DNA from: Lachnospiraceae bacterium
GTDB lineage: Bacteria > Bacillota > Clostridia > Lachnospirales > Lachnospiraceae
Assembly (NCBI GenBank): GCA_024403275.1
Contig: JAKSSD010000003.1
Span: forward strand, 62,001-126,000
Reading direction: 5' to 3'
DNA: 64,000 bases
Below are positions 21,130-30,000 of this stretch, piece after piece (position 1 is the stretch's first letter; each line of letters begins with the position of its first letter). The notes under the pieces are model-generated. The model saw nothing but the letters and a program-made list of their open reading frames with translations, was not told the origin of the DNA and did not search any database. The position numbers and the translations under genes are program-made.

Positions 21130-22086
21130 ATGAAGTGGCAGAAAATCACGATTAAAACTATTACAGAAGCAGAGGATATTATTATCTGCTATCTTGAAGA
21201 GATTGGATTAGAGGGAGCACAGATTGAAGATAAGATTCCTCTTACTCCACTTGAGAAAGAGCAGATGTTTGTAGATATTCCTCCTCAGACAGAAGAGGAT
21301 GATGGAGTAGCATATCTTAATTTCTTTATTGAGGATAATGATGACCTTAATATGGATGAGATTGTTGAAAATGTTAAGACAGAGCTTGAGGCTATTAAGC
21401 AGTTTACTGATATTGGTGAAGGAACTATTTATTTATCTGAGACAGAAGATCTTGATTGGATAAATAACTGGAAACAGTATTTCCATCAGTTCTATATTGA
21501 TGATTTGCTTGTTATTCCTTCATGGGAAGAAGTTGAAAATCCAGAGACCACTGGTAAGATTCTTCATATTGATCCAGGTACTGCTTTTGGTACGGGTGCT
21601 CATGAAACAACACAGCTTTGTATAAGACAGATTAAGAAGTATGTTAATTCGGAAACAGAGATTCTTGATGTTGGATGCGGAAGCGGAATTCTTGGTATTG
21701 TGGCTCTTATGTATGGTGCTAAACATGCTAAGGGAACAGATCTTGATCCATGTGCTTTAGATGCATCCAAGGAGAATCTTGAAAACAACGGAATTAATCC
21801 TAATGATTTTGAAATTATTATTGGAAATATCATTTCGGAGAAGTCGGTTCAGGATTGGGCAGGTTACGAGAAATATGACATAGTTGTTGCCAATATTCTT
21901 CACAATGTATTAGATCCATTAACTCCTGTTATTGTAAATCAGTTAAAGAAGGGTGGAATCTATATTACATCTGGAATTATTGATGAGAAGGAAGAATTTG
22001 TTCTCGACGTAATGAAGCGTGAGGGCCTTGAAGTATTGGAAGTAACAAGACAGGGTGAGTGGGTATCCATAACAGCCAGAAAGTAG
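21130..22086 (+). CDS. prmA: Ribosomal protein L11 methyltransferase
   Basis: PrmA uses S-adenosylmethionine to methylate amino groups of ribosomal protein L11. The protein has 318 residues: an N-terminal ferredoxin-like substrate domain and a Rossmann methyltransferase domain with ILDVGCGSGILGI at 178-190 and the NILHNVLDPL segment. HIDPGTAFGTGAHETTQLC is the family hallmark before motif I. The dnaJ-prmA-rsmE order is common in Firmicutes. A TTGGAGAA ribosome site precedes the ATG. Confidence 0.94.
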   Translation: MKWQKITIKTITEAEDIIICYLEEIGLEGAQIEDKIPLTPLEKEQMFVDIPPQTEEDDGVAYLNFFIEDNDDLNMDEIVENVKTELEAIKQFTDIGEGTIYLSETEDLDWINNWKQYFHQFYIDDLLVIPSWEEVENPETTGKILHIDPGTAFGTGAHETTQLCIRQIKKYVNSETEILDVGCGSGILGIVALMYGAKHAKGTDLDPCALDASKENLENNGINPNDFEIIIGNIISEKSVQDWAGYEKYDIVVANILHNVLDPLTPVIVNQLKKGGIYITSGIIDEKEEFVLDVMKREGLEVLEVTRQGEWVSITARK

Positions 22087-22090
22087 TATT

Positions 22091-22837
22091 ATGTATCATT
22101 TTTTCGTAGATAAAGAGAATATACAGGGCAATAAGATTTACATAGAAGGTAAGGATGTAAATCATATAAAAAACGTTTTGCGTATGCATATCGGTGAAGA
22201 GCTTTCCGTTGGAAATGGTGAGGATGAAGACGAGTATGTATGTGAAATAGCAGATATTGAGGATGACAGAATTGAATGTAATCTAATGTTTGTAAAGCAT
22301 GCAAATGTTGAATCTCCAGCAAAGATTTATCTGTTTCAGGGATTGCCTAAATCAGACAAAATGGAGCTCATTATTCAAAAGTGTGTAGAGCTTGGAGTAA
22401 CAGAGATTATTCCAGTTGCGACTAAGCGATGCGTAGTGAAGATAGAGGATAAAAAGGCGGCTTCGAAGGTGGCCAGATGGCAGGCAATAGCTGAGGCAGC
22501 AGGCAAGCAGAGCAAAAGGGCAATTGTCCCAAATATCGGACAGATAATGAGCTTTAAGGAAGCGGTTAAATATTCAGAGAAAATGAATGTAAGAATGATT
22601 CCATATGAACTTTGTGAAGGTATGGAAGAAACAAAGGAAGTATTCAAGAATCTAAAAGCAGGAGATGAGATAGCAATATTTATTGGTCCTGAAGGTGGAT
22701 TTGATACGAAGGAAATAGATTATGCAAAGGAGAGCGGTGTCAAACCGATTTCTCTTGGAAAAAGGATCCTGAGAACAGAAACTGCAGGAATGGCAGTTCT
22801 TGCATGGATATCATTTGTATTAGAAGTTGAAGGTTAA
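22091..22837 (+). CDS. rsmE: 16S rRNA (uracil1498-N3)-methyltransferase
   Basis: RsmE methylates U1498 of 16S rRNA. The protein has 248 residues with an N-terminal PUA-like domain and a SPOUT (knotted) methyltransferase domain: IGPEGGFDTKEIDYA and LGKRILRTETAGMAVLAWI form the SAM-binding trefoil knot. It begins 4 bases after prmA and is surely cotranscribed; the two rRNA/ribosomal-protein methylases are a standard pair. Confidence 0.94.
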   Translation: MYHFFVDKENIQGNKIYIEGKDVNHIKNVLRMHIGEELSVGNGEDEDEYVCEIADIEDDRIECNLMFVKHANVESPAKIYLFQGLPKSDKMELIIQKCVELGVTEIIPVATKRCVVKIEDKKAASKVARWQAIAEAAGKQSKRAIVPNIGQIMSFKEAVKYSEKMNVRMIPYELCEGMEETKEVFKNLKAGDEIAIFIGPEGGFDTKEIDYAKESGVKPISLGKRILRTETAGMAVLAWISFVLEVEG

Positions 22838-22842
22838 GATTA

Positions 22843-23997
22843 ATGGAATGTTATTTAGATAATTCTGCAACAACTAAATGTTTTGAAAATGTCGTGGAAG
22901 CTGTAATAGATGAAATGAGAGTCAATTATGGCAATCCATCAAGTATGCATTTAAAAGGTCTTGATGCAGAGAAAAAAATCAAGAATGCAACAAAGATTAT
23001 TGCTTCATCACTTAAGTGTCAGGAGAAAGAAATAATTTATACTTCGGGTGGTACTGAAGCAGATAACATGGCCCTTATTGGAGTAGCTAAAGCGTATAAG
23101 AGAAATGGTATGCATATTATCACTACAATGATAGAGCATGCTGCAATTCTACAGACTGCTAAGAGCCTTGAGGAAGAAGGCTATGAGGTGACATATCTTC
23201 CTGTTGATAATAGAGGTATTGTTGATCTTAAAGCCCTTGAAGAAGCGATAAGAGAAGATACAATTTTGGTTTCAGTTATGGGTGTAAATAATGAGATTGG
23301 AACTATTGAACCTCTTGAAGAAATAGCAGGAATTATTAAGAATAAAAATCCTAAAACTTTATTTCACGTAGATGCAGTTCAAGCCTATGGAAAAATTAAG
23401 CTTAATCCTAAAAAGATGGGCATTGATTTACTTAGCGTAAGTGGTCATAAGATTCACGCGCCAAAGGGAATAGGATTTTTGTATATTTCAGAAAATGTAA
23501 AAATGAAACCACTTATTAATGGTGGTGGACAGCAAAGAAATCTTCGAAGTGGTACTGAAAATGTCTGCGGAATTGTCGGAATTGGAACAGCCTGTGAGCA
23601 GATTTTTAAAAATTTCGAAGAAGATAATAAGAGAATGAGAGAGTTAAGAAATTATATGCTTAATCTCTTATCCGATATCGAAGGAGTAAGTGTAAATGGT
23701 GCAGATGATGAACATAGTGCTCCTCATATTATAAGTGTTTCAGTAGAGAAAATAAGAGCAGAGGTTTTACTTCATTCTCTTGAAGAGAAGGGAGTATATG
23801 TGTCATCAGGAAGTGCCTGCGCATCCAATAAGCCTGCAATCTCTGCTACACTTCAGGCGATAGGTGTTAAGAAAGAACTTCTCGATTCCACTATAAGATT
23901 CAGCTTTTGTGTAAATACGACAAAAGAGGAAATAGATTATGCTATTAGCTGTCTTAAAGACACGCTTACACTTCTTAGAAAGTATGTAAGAAGATAA
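22843..23997 (+). CDS. NifS/IscS-type cysteine desulfurase
   Basis: A PLP enzyme that takes sulfur from cysteine and passes it as persulfide to acceptors. The protein has 384 residues: MECYLDNSATTKC at the start, the PLP lysine Lys203 in SGHKIHAPKG, and the persulfide cysteine Cys326 in SSGSACASN. Genes of this subtype usually lie directly before thiI and feed sulfur to ThiI for tRNA 4-thiouridine; here thiI lies 2.9 kb further on, beyond two signalling genes. It follows rsmE by 5 bases. Confidence 0.92.
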   Translation: MECYLDNSATTKCFENVVEAVIDEMRVNYGNPSSMHLKGLDAEKKIKNATKIIASSLKCQEKEIIYTSGGTEADNMALIGVAKAYKRNGMHIITTMIEHAAILQTAKSLEEEGYEVTYLPVDNRGIVDLKALEEAIREDTILVSVMGVNNEIGTIEPLEEIAGIIKNKNPKTLFHVDAVQAYGKIKLNPKKMGIDLLSVSGHKIHAPKGIGFLYISENVKMKPLINGGGQQRNLRSGTENVCGIVGIGTACEQIFKNFEEDNKRMRELRNYMLNLLSDIEGVSVNGADDEHSAPHIISVSVEKIRAEVLLHSLEEKGVYVSSGSACASNKPAISATLQAIGVKKELLDSTIRFSFCVNTTKEEIDYAISCLKDTLTLLRKYVRR

Positions 23998-24010
23998 AAA
24001 GGAGATATTA

Positions 24011-26134
24011 ATGTTACCTTATTCCACCAATATTATTCTTTGTATAATTGAATACTTTAGTGTTATAGTGCTTCATCTTGTATATGCCTTTGAACATTTT
24101 TCTACAAAGGAAGCAATGTGGGTGACTTTGGGTTTTATACCATCTCTTTTAACTATTGTTCTTTTCAGACTTGTAAAGAATGAAAAGATAGTTGTAAGAA
24201 GCTTTTATATTTCGATGATTATTGTGAGTTACTTAGTAACCTGGAGACTTGAAACTCTTGGTATGCTGACCATGATTTATATGGCAGGTGCTTTGATGAT
24301 AACTCTTTATTCAAACAGAAATATTCTTTTGGAATATGCAATATCATCATCGGTAATTATTATTGTAGCTGCTGTATTTCAGATGGATATCATTGAAAAG
24401 GTATGTCCTTCGCAGCTTTACTATATTTATATGATTCTCTACGCGTTTGGAATGGTTACATTAGTCTTCTTGATTAATGGTGTAAATAGTTACAAGGCAA
24501 GGATGGAAGAGAAGAATATAGAGGCACAAAATGCTTTGGAAGCTAAGAGTAACTTCCTTGCAAATATGTCTCATGAGATTAGAACTCCTATGAATGCCAT
24601 CTGCGGTATGGCACAGCTTCTTTCTGAGAGAGAATTCTCTGAGGAAGAAAATGAATATATTGAGACGATACAAAAGTCAAGTGAAAGCCTTTTGTCTATT
24701 ATCAATGAAATCCTGGATTTCTCAAAAATCGATTCAGGAAAGATGGAAATTAATGAGGATGAATACCATTTCAATTCATTGATTCATGATGTATTAAGTA
24801 TTATTGAATTCAGAATGAGAGATAAGTCTGTTAAGCTCGTGGTGGATATTGATTCTGAGATTCCAAGAATATTAATTGGTGATGAACTAAGACTTAGACA
24901 GATTCTTATTAATCTTTTGAATAATGCCATCAATTTCACACATAAGGGTTCCATTACACTTAGAATTAAATGGGTTAAAAATTCTGAAGCGACAGGAGTT
25001 ATGGAGGTAGAAGTTCAGGATACAGGTATTGGTATTTCCGAAGAAAATATGGGCAAGCTTTTCAAAGCCTTTGGACAGATTGATACCAGAAAAAATAGAA
25101 ATGTTGAAGGTACAGGTCTTGGACTTGCTATTTCAAAAAGTCTTTTGGATTTGATGGGTGGTAGTATCTGGGCAACAAGTGAGCCTGATGTTGGTTCAAC
25201 ATTCTCATTTACACTTCCACAAAGAGTTAAGGATGGAAGACCTTCTAAGTATGTAAATGATTCCTCAGAAATAAGCAAGGAACTCAAAGAATTTGATGTA
25301 GTATTTAAGGCACCAACAGCGAGAGTAATGATTGTTGATGATAACAAAGTCAATCTTAGAGTTGCTTATGAGCTTATGAAGAGATTTGGTTTTGAGGCGA
25401 CTATTGTTGATAATGGTGCCGAAGCCTTTAACAGAATTGAAGAACATTTAGTTAACTATGATATAGTTTTTATGGACCATATGATGCCATTTATGGATGG
25501 TGTTGAAACGACAGAGAAAATCAGAAAAATTGATTCGGACTATGCAAGAGAAATTCCAATTATTGCTCTTACTGCTAATGCGATTAAGGGAGTTGAGAAA
25601 CAGTTTAAGGAAGCAGGAATGAATGATTATCTCTCCAAGCCAATTCATATCAAGCAGCTAAATGATATCCTTAGAAAATGGCTTCCTATCGAGAAGCAGG
25701 TTCGTATTGTAAATGGTGAAGAAAAGCCTGTTACAGCTGAGGATATGAAGACTACTGAGCAAAAGAGAGAAGAAATGCTTTTCTCACTTAAGGGTGTTGA
25801 TATTGAAAAGGGTATCAGAAACTGTGGAGGAAGCCAGGCAGTTTATGTGAAGATTTTGCAGACCTTCTCATCCTCGAATCTGTCAGCAGGTCTTGAGAAT
25901 TGTTTCAATGAGCAGGATTGGAAAAACTACGAGGTTATGGTTCATTCAATTAAGGGAGCTTGTAGAAATATAGGTGCTGAAATGACAGCGGATGCTGCGT
26001 ATGCACTTGAACTTGCAGCTAAGAGAAATGATATTCATTTTATTGAAGCTAACCATGATGATCTGGCTAATTCTTATTCAGAACTTGTTAATCAGATTAC
26101 TAAAGCTATTATTAATAATCAGGTTTTGTTGTAA
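24011..26134 (+). CDS. Hybrid sensor histidine kinase with REC and Hpt domains
   Basis: A 707-residue membrane phosphorelay protein. Residues about 1-158 hold five or six hydrophobic helices and form the sensor; there is no large extracytoplasmic loop. Then come HisKA with the phospho-histidine His188 (MSHEIRTPMNAI), an HATPase_c domain (LINLLNNAINF, DTGIGI, GTGLGLAI), a receiver domain with Asp489 (MDHMMPFMDG), and an Hpt domain with His645 (MVHSIKGACRN). The full His-Asp-His relay is thus in one chain; the final Asp is probably on a separate regulator. It starts 13 bases after the desulfurase gene behind AAAAAGGAG and is likely cotranscribed with it. Confidence 0.92.
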   Translation: MLPYSTNIILCIIEYFSVIVLHLVYAFEHFSTKEAMWVTLGFIPSLLTIVLFRLVKNEKIVVRSFYISMIIVSYLVTWRLETLGMLTMIYMAGALMITLYSNRNILLEYAISSSVIIIVAAVFQMDIIEKVCPSQLYYIYMILYAFGMVTLVFLINGVNSYKARMEEKNIEAQNALEAKSNFLANMSHEIRTPMNAICGMAQLLSEREFSEEENEYIETIQKSSESLLSIINEILDFSKIDSGKMEINEDEYHFNSLIHDVLSIIEFRMRDKSVKLVVDIDSEIPRILIGDELRLRQILINLLNNAINFTHKGSITLRIKWVKNSEATGVMEVEVQDTGIGISEENMGKLFKAFGQIDTRKNRNVEGTGLGLAISKSLLDLMGGSIWATSEPDVGSTFSFTLPQRVKDGRPSKYVNDSSEISKELKEFDVVFKAPTARVMIVDDNKVNLRVAYELMKRFGFEATIVDNGAEAFNRIEEHLVNYDIVFMDHMMPFMDGVETTEKIRKIDSDYAREIPIIALTANAIKGVEKQFKEAGMNDYLSKPIHIKQLNDILRKWLPIEKQVRIVNGEEKPVTAEDMKTTEQKREEMLFSLKGVDIEKGIRNCGGSQAVYVKILQTFSSSNLSAGLENCFNEQDWKNYEVMVHSIKGACRNIGAEMTADAAYALELAAKRNDIHFIEANHDDLANSYSELVNQITKAIINNQVLL

Positions 26135-26145
26135 CTATAGATAAC

Positions 26146-26174
26146 TTGTAAACAAAGGCTTATTTTAGTATAAT
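26146..26174 (+). promoter_or_regulatory. Promoter for the LytTR regulator and thiI
   Basis: TTGTAA (26146-26151), a 17-base spacer and a perfect TATAAT (26169-26174), 31 bases before the response-regulator start. It would allow the regulator-thiI pair to be expressed apart from the desulfurase-kinase pair. Confidence 0.65.
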
Positions 26175-26205
26175 TTAATGGCATTTTGCATAAAGGGGAA
26201 GATTA

Positions 26206-26913
26206 ATGTTTAAAGTAGCTATTTGTGATGATGAAATGACATCACTTATGATAAATCAGGCACTTACAGAGCAGGTTTTATCAGATAATAATATTGAGTA
26301 TGAAATAAAGACATTTGATAACATGGAAAAAATGATTGAAGTCTTGTCTAAAGAAGGAGAAGAATTTGATCTTTTGTTAAGCGACATTCTTGCTGTTGGA
26401 ATGAATGGCATAGAGGCAGCAGAGGAGCTTAGAAGACTTGGGGAGAAGATTCCTATTGTATTTATATCTTCTACTGCAGATTATGCTTTAGATGGTTATC
26501 GTGTAAATGCCTTAAGATATCTTCAAAAACCTGTACAAATTGATATTCTTAAAGAAGCCATTATGGAAGCTTATGGGAATAGAAAATCAAGAAAGGAACA
26601 TCTTTCTTTCCAGGTAGGCGACAGATTTTATAAGATTAATTTTGATGACATTATTTATCTTGAAAGCTCTATGAGAGATACAGAAGTTGTTACCAAAAAT
26701 GAAAGGATTGTGGTACATAACAAATTTTCAGATATGGAAAAGAAACTTCCAGAGTCGAGATTTTGCAGATGCCACAGATCTTATATTATTAATCTGTCAG
26801 AGGTTAAAGATATTGCAAGATACAGATTCCTTACTAAGTCAGGCGAAGAGATTCCTATCAGTCAGATTCAGTATCAGGAAATTAAAAATGCTTATATAAA
26901 ATTTGGAGAGTAA
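26206..26913 (+). CDS. LytTR-family response regulator
   Basis: A 235-residue AgrA/LytR-type regulator. The receiver domain (about 1-120) has the acidic pair in AICDDE and the phospho-acceptor Asp60 (LLSDILAVGMNG; the usual MP after the Asp is replaced by AV); Lys in QKPVQ completes the active site. Residues about 130-235 form a LytTR DNA-binding domain (FQVGDRFYKINFDDIIYLES, FCRCHRSYIINL). LytTR regulators often control peptide signalling or exported products, but targets cannot be predicted. AAGGGGA precedes the ATG. It follows a hybrid kinase, which makes the kinase a possible partner. Confidence 0.9.
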   Translation: MFKVAICDDEMTSLMINQALTEQVLSDNNIEYEIKTFDNMEKMIEVLSKEGEEFDLLLSDILAVGMNGIEAAEELRRLGEKIPIVFISSTADYALDGYRVNALRYLQKPVQIDILKEAIMEAYGNRKSRKEHLSFQVGDRFYKINFDDIIYLESSMRDTEVVTKNERIVVHNKFSDMEKKLPESRFCRCHRSYIINLSEVKDIARYRFLTKSGEEIPISQIQYQEIKNAYIKFGE

Positions 26914-26932
26914 ATGCTCTCGTGGAGGATGT

Positions 26933-28114
26933 ATGAAGACTAATACATATTTATTAAAATATGGAGAAATATTCTTAAAGGGAAAAAACAGATTCGTATT
27001 TGAAGATGCTTTGGTAAATAGAACAATTGAAGCTGTTCAAAGAGTTGAGGGCGAATTCAAGGTTCATAAATACTTATCAAGAATCTATGTAGAAGCGCAG
27101 AGTGAATTCGATGAGGATGAACTTGTTGAAGCTTTACAGAGTGTATTTGGTATTACACATATCTGTCCTGTTTTAGTTCTTGAAGATAATGGCTTCGAGG
27201 ATTTGAAGGCACAGGTTGTTAAGTATATAGCTGATACTTATGATGATGTTAATTTCACTTTTAAAATGCTTTGCAAGAGAGCTAGAAAAAATTATCCTGT
27301 AAACAGTCAGGAAATGAACTGCTCACTTGGCGAAGCACTTCTTAATGCATATCCTGGACTTAAGGTAGATGTACATAAGCCAGATGTACTTGTTCGCGTT
27401 GAGATCAGAGAGAGAATCTATGTTTATTCAAAGACAATTCCAGGACCTGGTGGTATGCCTGTAGGAACTGCAGGAAAGGCAATGGTTCTTTTATCAGGTG
27501 GCCTTGATTCACCAGTAGCCGCATATATGATTGCAAAGCGTGGAGTTAAGATTGAAGCGGTATATTTCCATGCACCACCTTATACATCAGAGCGTGCTAA
27601 GGAAAAGGTTGTAGATCTTGCAAAATTAGTATCTAAATACACAGGAAGCATTAAGCTTCATGTAATTAACTTTACAGATATTCAGATGTCTATATATGAG
27701 AAATGTCCTCCAGATGAATTAACTATCATTATGAGAAGATACATGATGAGAATCGCAGAGCATATTGCTTTGGAGGATGATTGTATAGGACTTGTAACTG
27801 GCGAGAGTATTGGTCAGGTTGCCAGCCAGACAATGCAGTCATTAAGATGTACAAATGATGTCTGCACACTTCCTGTATACAGACCACTTATTGCATTTGA
27901 TAAGCAGGATATTGTAAATATCGCAGAAAAGATTAACACATATGAGACCAGCGTACTTCCATATGAAGACTGCTGTACAATCTTTGTTGCAGAACATCCT
28001 GTTACAAAGCCTAATCCAAATGTAATTGAAATTCATGAGCACAATCTTGATGATGTTATCGATGAAATGTTTAAAACAGCAATCGAAACTCGTGAGATTA
28101 TTAATATTCAGTAA
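26933..28114 (+). CDS. thiI: tRNA 4-thiouridine synthase ThiI
   Basis: ThiI adenylates U8 of tRNA and inserts sulfur; in some organisms it also serves thiamine synthesis. The protein has 393 residues: an N-terminal ferredoxin-like and THUMP region (about 1-165), then the PP-loop ATPase with SGGLDSP at 188-194. There is no C-terminal rhodanese domain, as is usual for Firmicute ThiI, so a partner cysteine desulfurase (probably the one at 22.8 kb) supplies sulfur. The ATG at 26933 follows GTGGAGG with good spacing; an upstream TTG at 26903 overlaps the regulator gene. Confidence 0.94.
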   Translation: MKTNTYLLKYGEIFLKGKNRFVFEDALVNRTIEAVQRVEGEFKVHKYLSRIYVEAQSEFDEDELVEALQSVFGITHICPVLVLEDNGFEDLKAQVVKYIADTYDDVNFTFKMLCKRARKNYPVNSQEMNCSLGEALLNAYPGLKVDVHKPDVLVRVEIRERIYVYSKTIPGPGGMPVGTAGKAMVLLSGGLDSPVAAYMIAKRGVKIEAVYFHAPPYTSERAKEKVVDLAKLVSKYTGSIKLHVINFTDIQMSIYEKCPPDELTIIMRRYMMRIAEHIALEDDCIGLVTGESIGQVASQTMQSLRCTNDVCTLPVYRPLIAFDKQDIVNIAEKINTYETSVLPYEDCCTIFVAEHPVTKPNPNVIEIHEHNLDDVIDEMFKTAIETREIINIQ

Positions 28115-28168
28115 TCAGAACTATTTGGGTAAAATTTGCTGAATGATTAACTTCTTTTAATAAAAAAT

Positions 28169-28205
28169 AAAGTCCATCAGTCGAACGACTGAATGGACTT
28201 ATTAT
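28169..28205. terminator. Bidirectional intrinsic terminator between thiI and the HPr-like gene
   Basis: AAGTCCAT pairs with ATGGACTT (28193-28200), with an inner CAGTCG/CGACTG stem and one bulged A. On the minus strand it is followed by a T-rich run (TTTATTTTTTA), so it is a good terminator for the HPr-like gene; on the plus strand the tail is ATTATATTATT, weaker, for thiI. Confidence 0.8.
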
Positions 28206-28277
28206 ATTATTAAAAAGAAAAAAGCAAAACAGAAGTGCTGTCTTGCTTTAAACTCAATATTAGTATTTAACGACTGA

Positions 28278-28508
28278 TTAAACGATGTATGGAGCTAAAG
28301 CTGCAACAACGTCTGAACAATCACCCTCAGCGTGGATGTTAAGGTCGATGTTCTTTGATAAGTCTAATGAGAAGATTCCCATGATTGACTTAGCATCGAT
28401 TACGTATCTACCTGATACTAAATCGAAATCGTAATCATACTTAGTAATTTCATTAACAAATGCTTTTACTTTGTCGATTGAGTTTAAAGAAATAGTAACT
28501 GTCTTCAT
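28278..28508 (-). CDS. HPr-like protein lacking the phospho-acceptor histidine
   Basis: A 76-residue protein with the HPr fold pattern: MKTVTISLNSIDKVKAFVNE at the start and the very typical AKSIMGIFSLDL with the Ser46-equivalent Ser41. The segment that normally carries GLHARPA (His15) reads SIDKVKAFV, so the PTS phosphorylation site is missing. It could be a regulatory HPr-like protein of the Crh type (Crh also lacks His15), working through the serine, or a fold-only relative. GGAGGG precedes the ATG on the minus strand. It is a single-gene unit with its own promoter and terminator. Confidence 0.8.
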   Translation of the reverse strand: MKTVTISLNSIDKVKAFVNEITKYDYDFDLVSGRYVIDAKSIMGIFSLDLSKNIDLNIHAEGDCSDVVAALAPYIV

Positions 28509-28537
28509 AATTATTACCCTCCTTAAATTATTTAACT

Positions 28538-28567
28538 TTTACATTTTTCTAACCACAAGGTTATCAT
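28538..28567 (+). promoter_or_regulatory. Candidate promoter for mtaB, overlapping the divergent one
   Basis: TTTACA (28538-28543), an 18-base spacer and TATCAT (28562-28567). Its -10 hexamer occupies almost the same bases as the -10 of the HPr-like promoter on the other strand, so the two could not be bound at once. Confidence 0.45.
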
Positions 28568-28591
28568 AGGTTAAAAAAAATAAAAAGTCAA
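28563..28591 (-). promoter_or_regulatory. Promoter of the HPr-like gene
   Basis: On the minus strand TTGACT (28591-28586), a 17-base spacer and TATGAT (28568-28563), about 55 bases before the start codon. It is one of the better promoters in the window and overlaps a candidate plus-strand promoter. Confidence 0.7.
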
Positions 28592-28600
28592 TCATTAAAA

Positions 28601-28625
28601 GTGACGAAAAAAGGTGACGAAAAAA
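28601..28625 (+). repeat. Tandem 12-mer over the mtaB ribosome site
   Basis: GTGACGAAAAAA occurs at 28601-28612 and again at 28614-28625; the junction forms the AGGTGA ribosome site, and the second copy ends with the first A of the ATG start codon. Confidence 0.85.
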
Positions 28626-29977
28626 TGAGAACAATAGCATTCCATAACCTTGGCTGCAAGGTGAATTCATACGAGCTTGACTTTATGACACAAAAATGTG
28701 TGGAGTTAGGGTATGAAATTGTAGAGTTTGAACAAAAAGCTGACATATATATCGTAAATACATGCTCTGTAACAAACATTGCGGATAGAAAAAGCAGGCA
28801 GATGTTACATAAAGCAAAGAAGAATAATCCCGATTCCATAGTAGTTGCTGTTGGCTGTTTTGTGCAGGCTAATCCGGAAGAAGTAATGAAGGATGAAGCT
28901 ATAGATATTATTGTAGGTAATAATAAAAAGAAAGAAATATTCGAAATAATAGAAGAGTATTTAACTAAAAAAGAAGCAGAATCTTTAGATAAGGATTTAT
29001 CAGGAAGTACAATAACAGATGTTCATAACTGTGAGTATGAGGAGATGAAGGTTGTAAGTAGTTTTGAAAGAAGCAGAGCCTATGTTAAGATTCAGGATGG
29101 CTGTGACAGATACTGTACTTACTGCATCATTCCTTATGTTAGAGGCAATATAAGATCAAGAAAAACTGAGGATGTATTAGCTGAAATCAGGGAAATAGCC
29201 ATAAAAGGTTATAAGGAAATCGTAATTACAGGTATACATATTTCTTCTTATGGTAAAGATTTCGAAAATGAAAATGATCCAAGAGTTAATCTCATAAAAT
29301 TGTTGAGAGATATTAATGAAATTGAAGGAATTGAGCGAATAAGAATTGGTTCCTTTGAACCAATGATTTTATCAGAAGATTTTGTTAAGGATTTATCTTT
29401 GATAAATAAGCTTTGTCCGCATTTTCATATTTCTCTTCAGTCTGGATGTGATAGCGTTCTTAAGAGAATGAACAGACATTACAATGCTAATCAGTACTAT
29501 GAGAAGGTTGAGCTTCTTAGAAAGTATTTCCCGGGATGTGCGATTACGACAGATGTTATTGTTGGATTCCCTGGAGAAACAGAGGAAGAATTTGAGGTTA
29601 CCAAGGACTTCTTAAAGAAGGTTAAGTTTTTTGAAACACATATTTTCCCATATTCAAGAAGAAAGGGCACTATAGCTGATAAGATGCCAGGTCAGCTTAC
29701 TGCAGAGGAGAAAAAGGTCAGAGTAAAAGAGCTTTTAGCTTTAGATGAGAAGGAATCTTTTGAATTTAGAAAATCAAAATGCAATAGTGAGAATAATATT
29801 ATTGTTGAGGAAATTAAGACGATTCAGAATAAGGAATATTATGTTGGACATACGCCTGAGTATGTAATGGTTGCGATAGATAAAGATAATCTAAATGATG
29901 ATTATATAGGTAAAGAAATCAAGGTATTTCTTAAATGTACACTTAATGAAGAAATTCTTTTAGGAGAGTTGATTTAA
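28625..29977 (+). CDS. mtaB: tRNA t6A37 methylthiotransferase MtaB
   Basis: A radical-SAM methylthiotransferase that adds methylthio to t6A at tRNA position 37. The protein has 450 residues: an N-terminal UPF0004 domain with cluster cysteines beginning at Cys11 (LGCKVNSYE, typical of MtaB/YqeV rather than MiaB), the radical-SAM core with Cys160, Cys164 and Cys167 (CDRYCTYC), and a C-terminal TRAM domain. The start at 28625 follows AGGTGA. It fits biologically with the Sua5 fragment at the window start, which makes the t6A substrate. Confidence 0.9.
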   Translation: MRTIAFHNLGCKVNSYELDFMTQKCVELGYEIVEFEQKADIYIVNTCSVTNIADRKSRQMLHKAKKNNPDSIVVAVGCFVQANPEEVMKDEAIDIIVGNNKKKEIFEIIEEYLTKKEAESLDKDLSGSTITDVHNCEYEEMKVVSSFERSRAYVKIQDGCDRYCTYCIIPYVRGNIRSRKTEDVLAEIREIAIKGYKEIVITGIHISSYGKDFENENDPRVNLIKLLRDINEIEGIERIRIGSFEPMILSEDFVKDLSLINKLCPHFHISLQSGCDSVLKRMNRHYNANQYYEKVELLRKYFPGCAITTDVIVGFPGETEEEFEVTKDFLKKVKFFETHIFPYSRRKGTIADKMPGQLTAEEKKVRVKELLALDEKESFEFRKSKCNSENNIIVEEIKTIQNKEYYVGHTPEYVMVAIDKDNLNDDYIGKEIKVFLKCTLNEEILLGELI

Positions 29978-30000
29978 TTTCATAAAATCAGGGGGTTATT

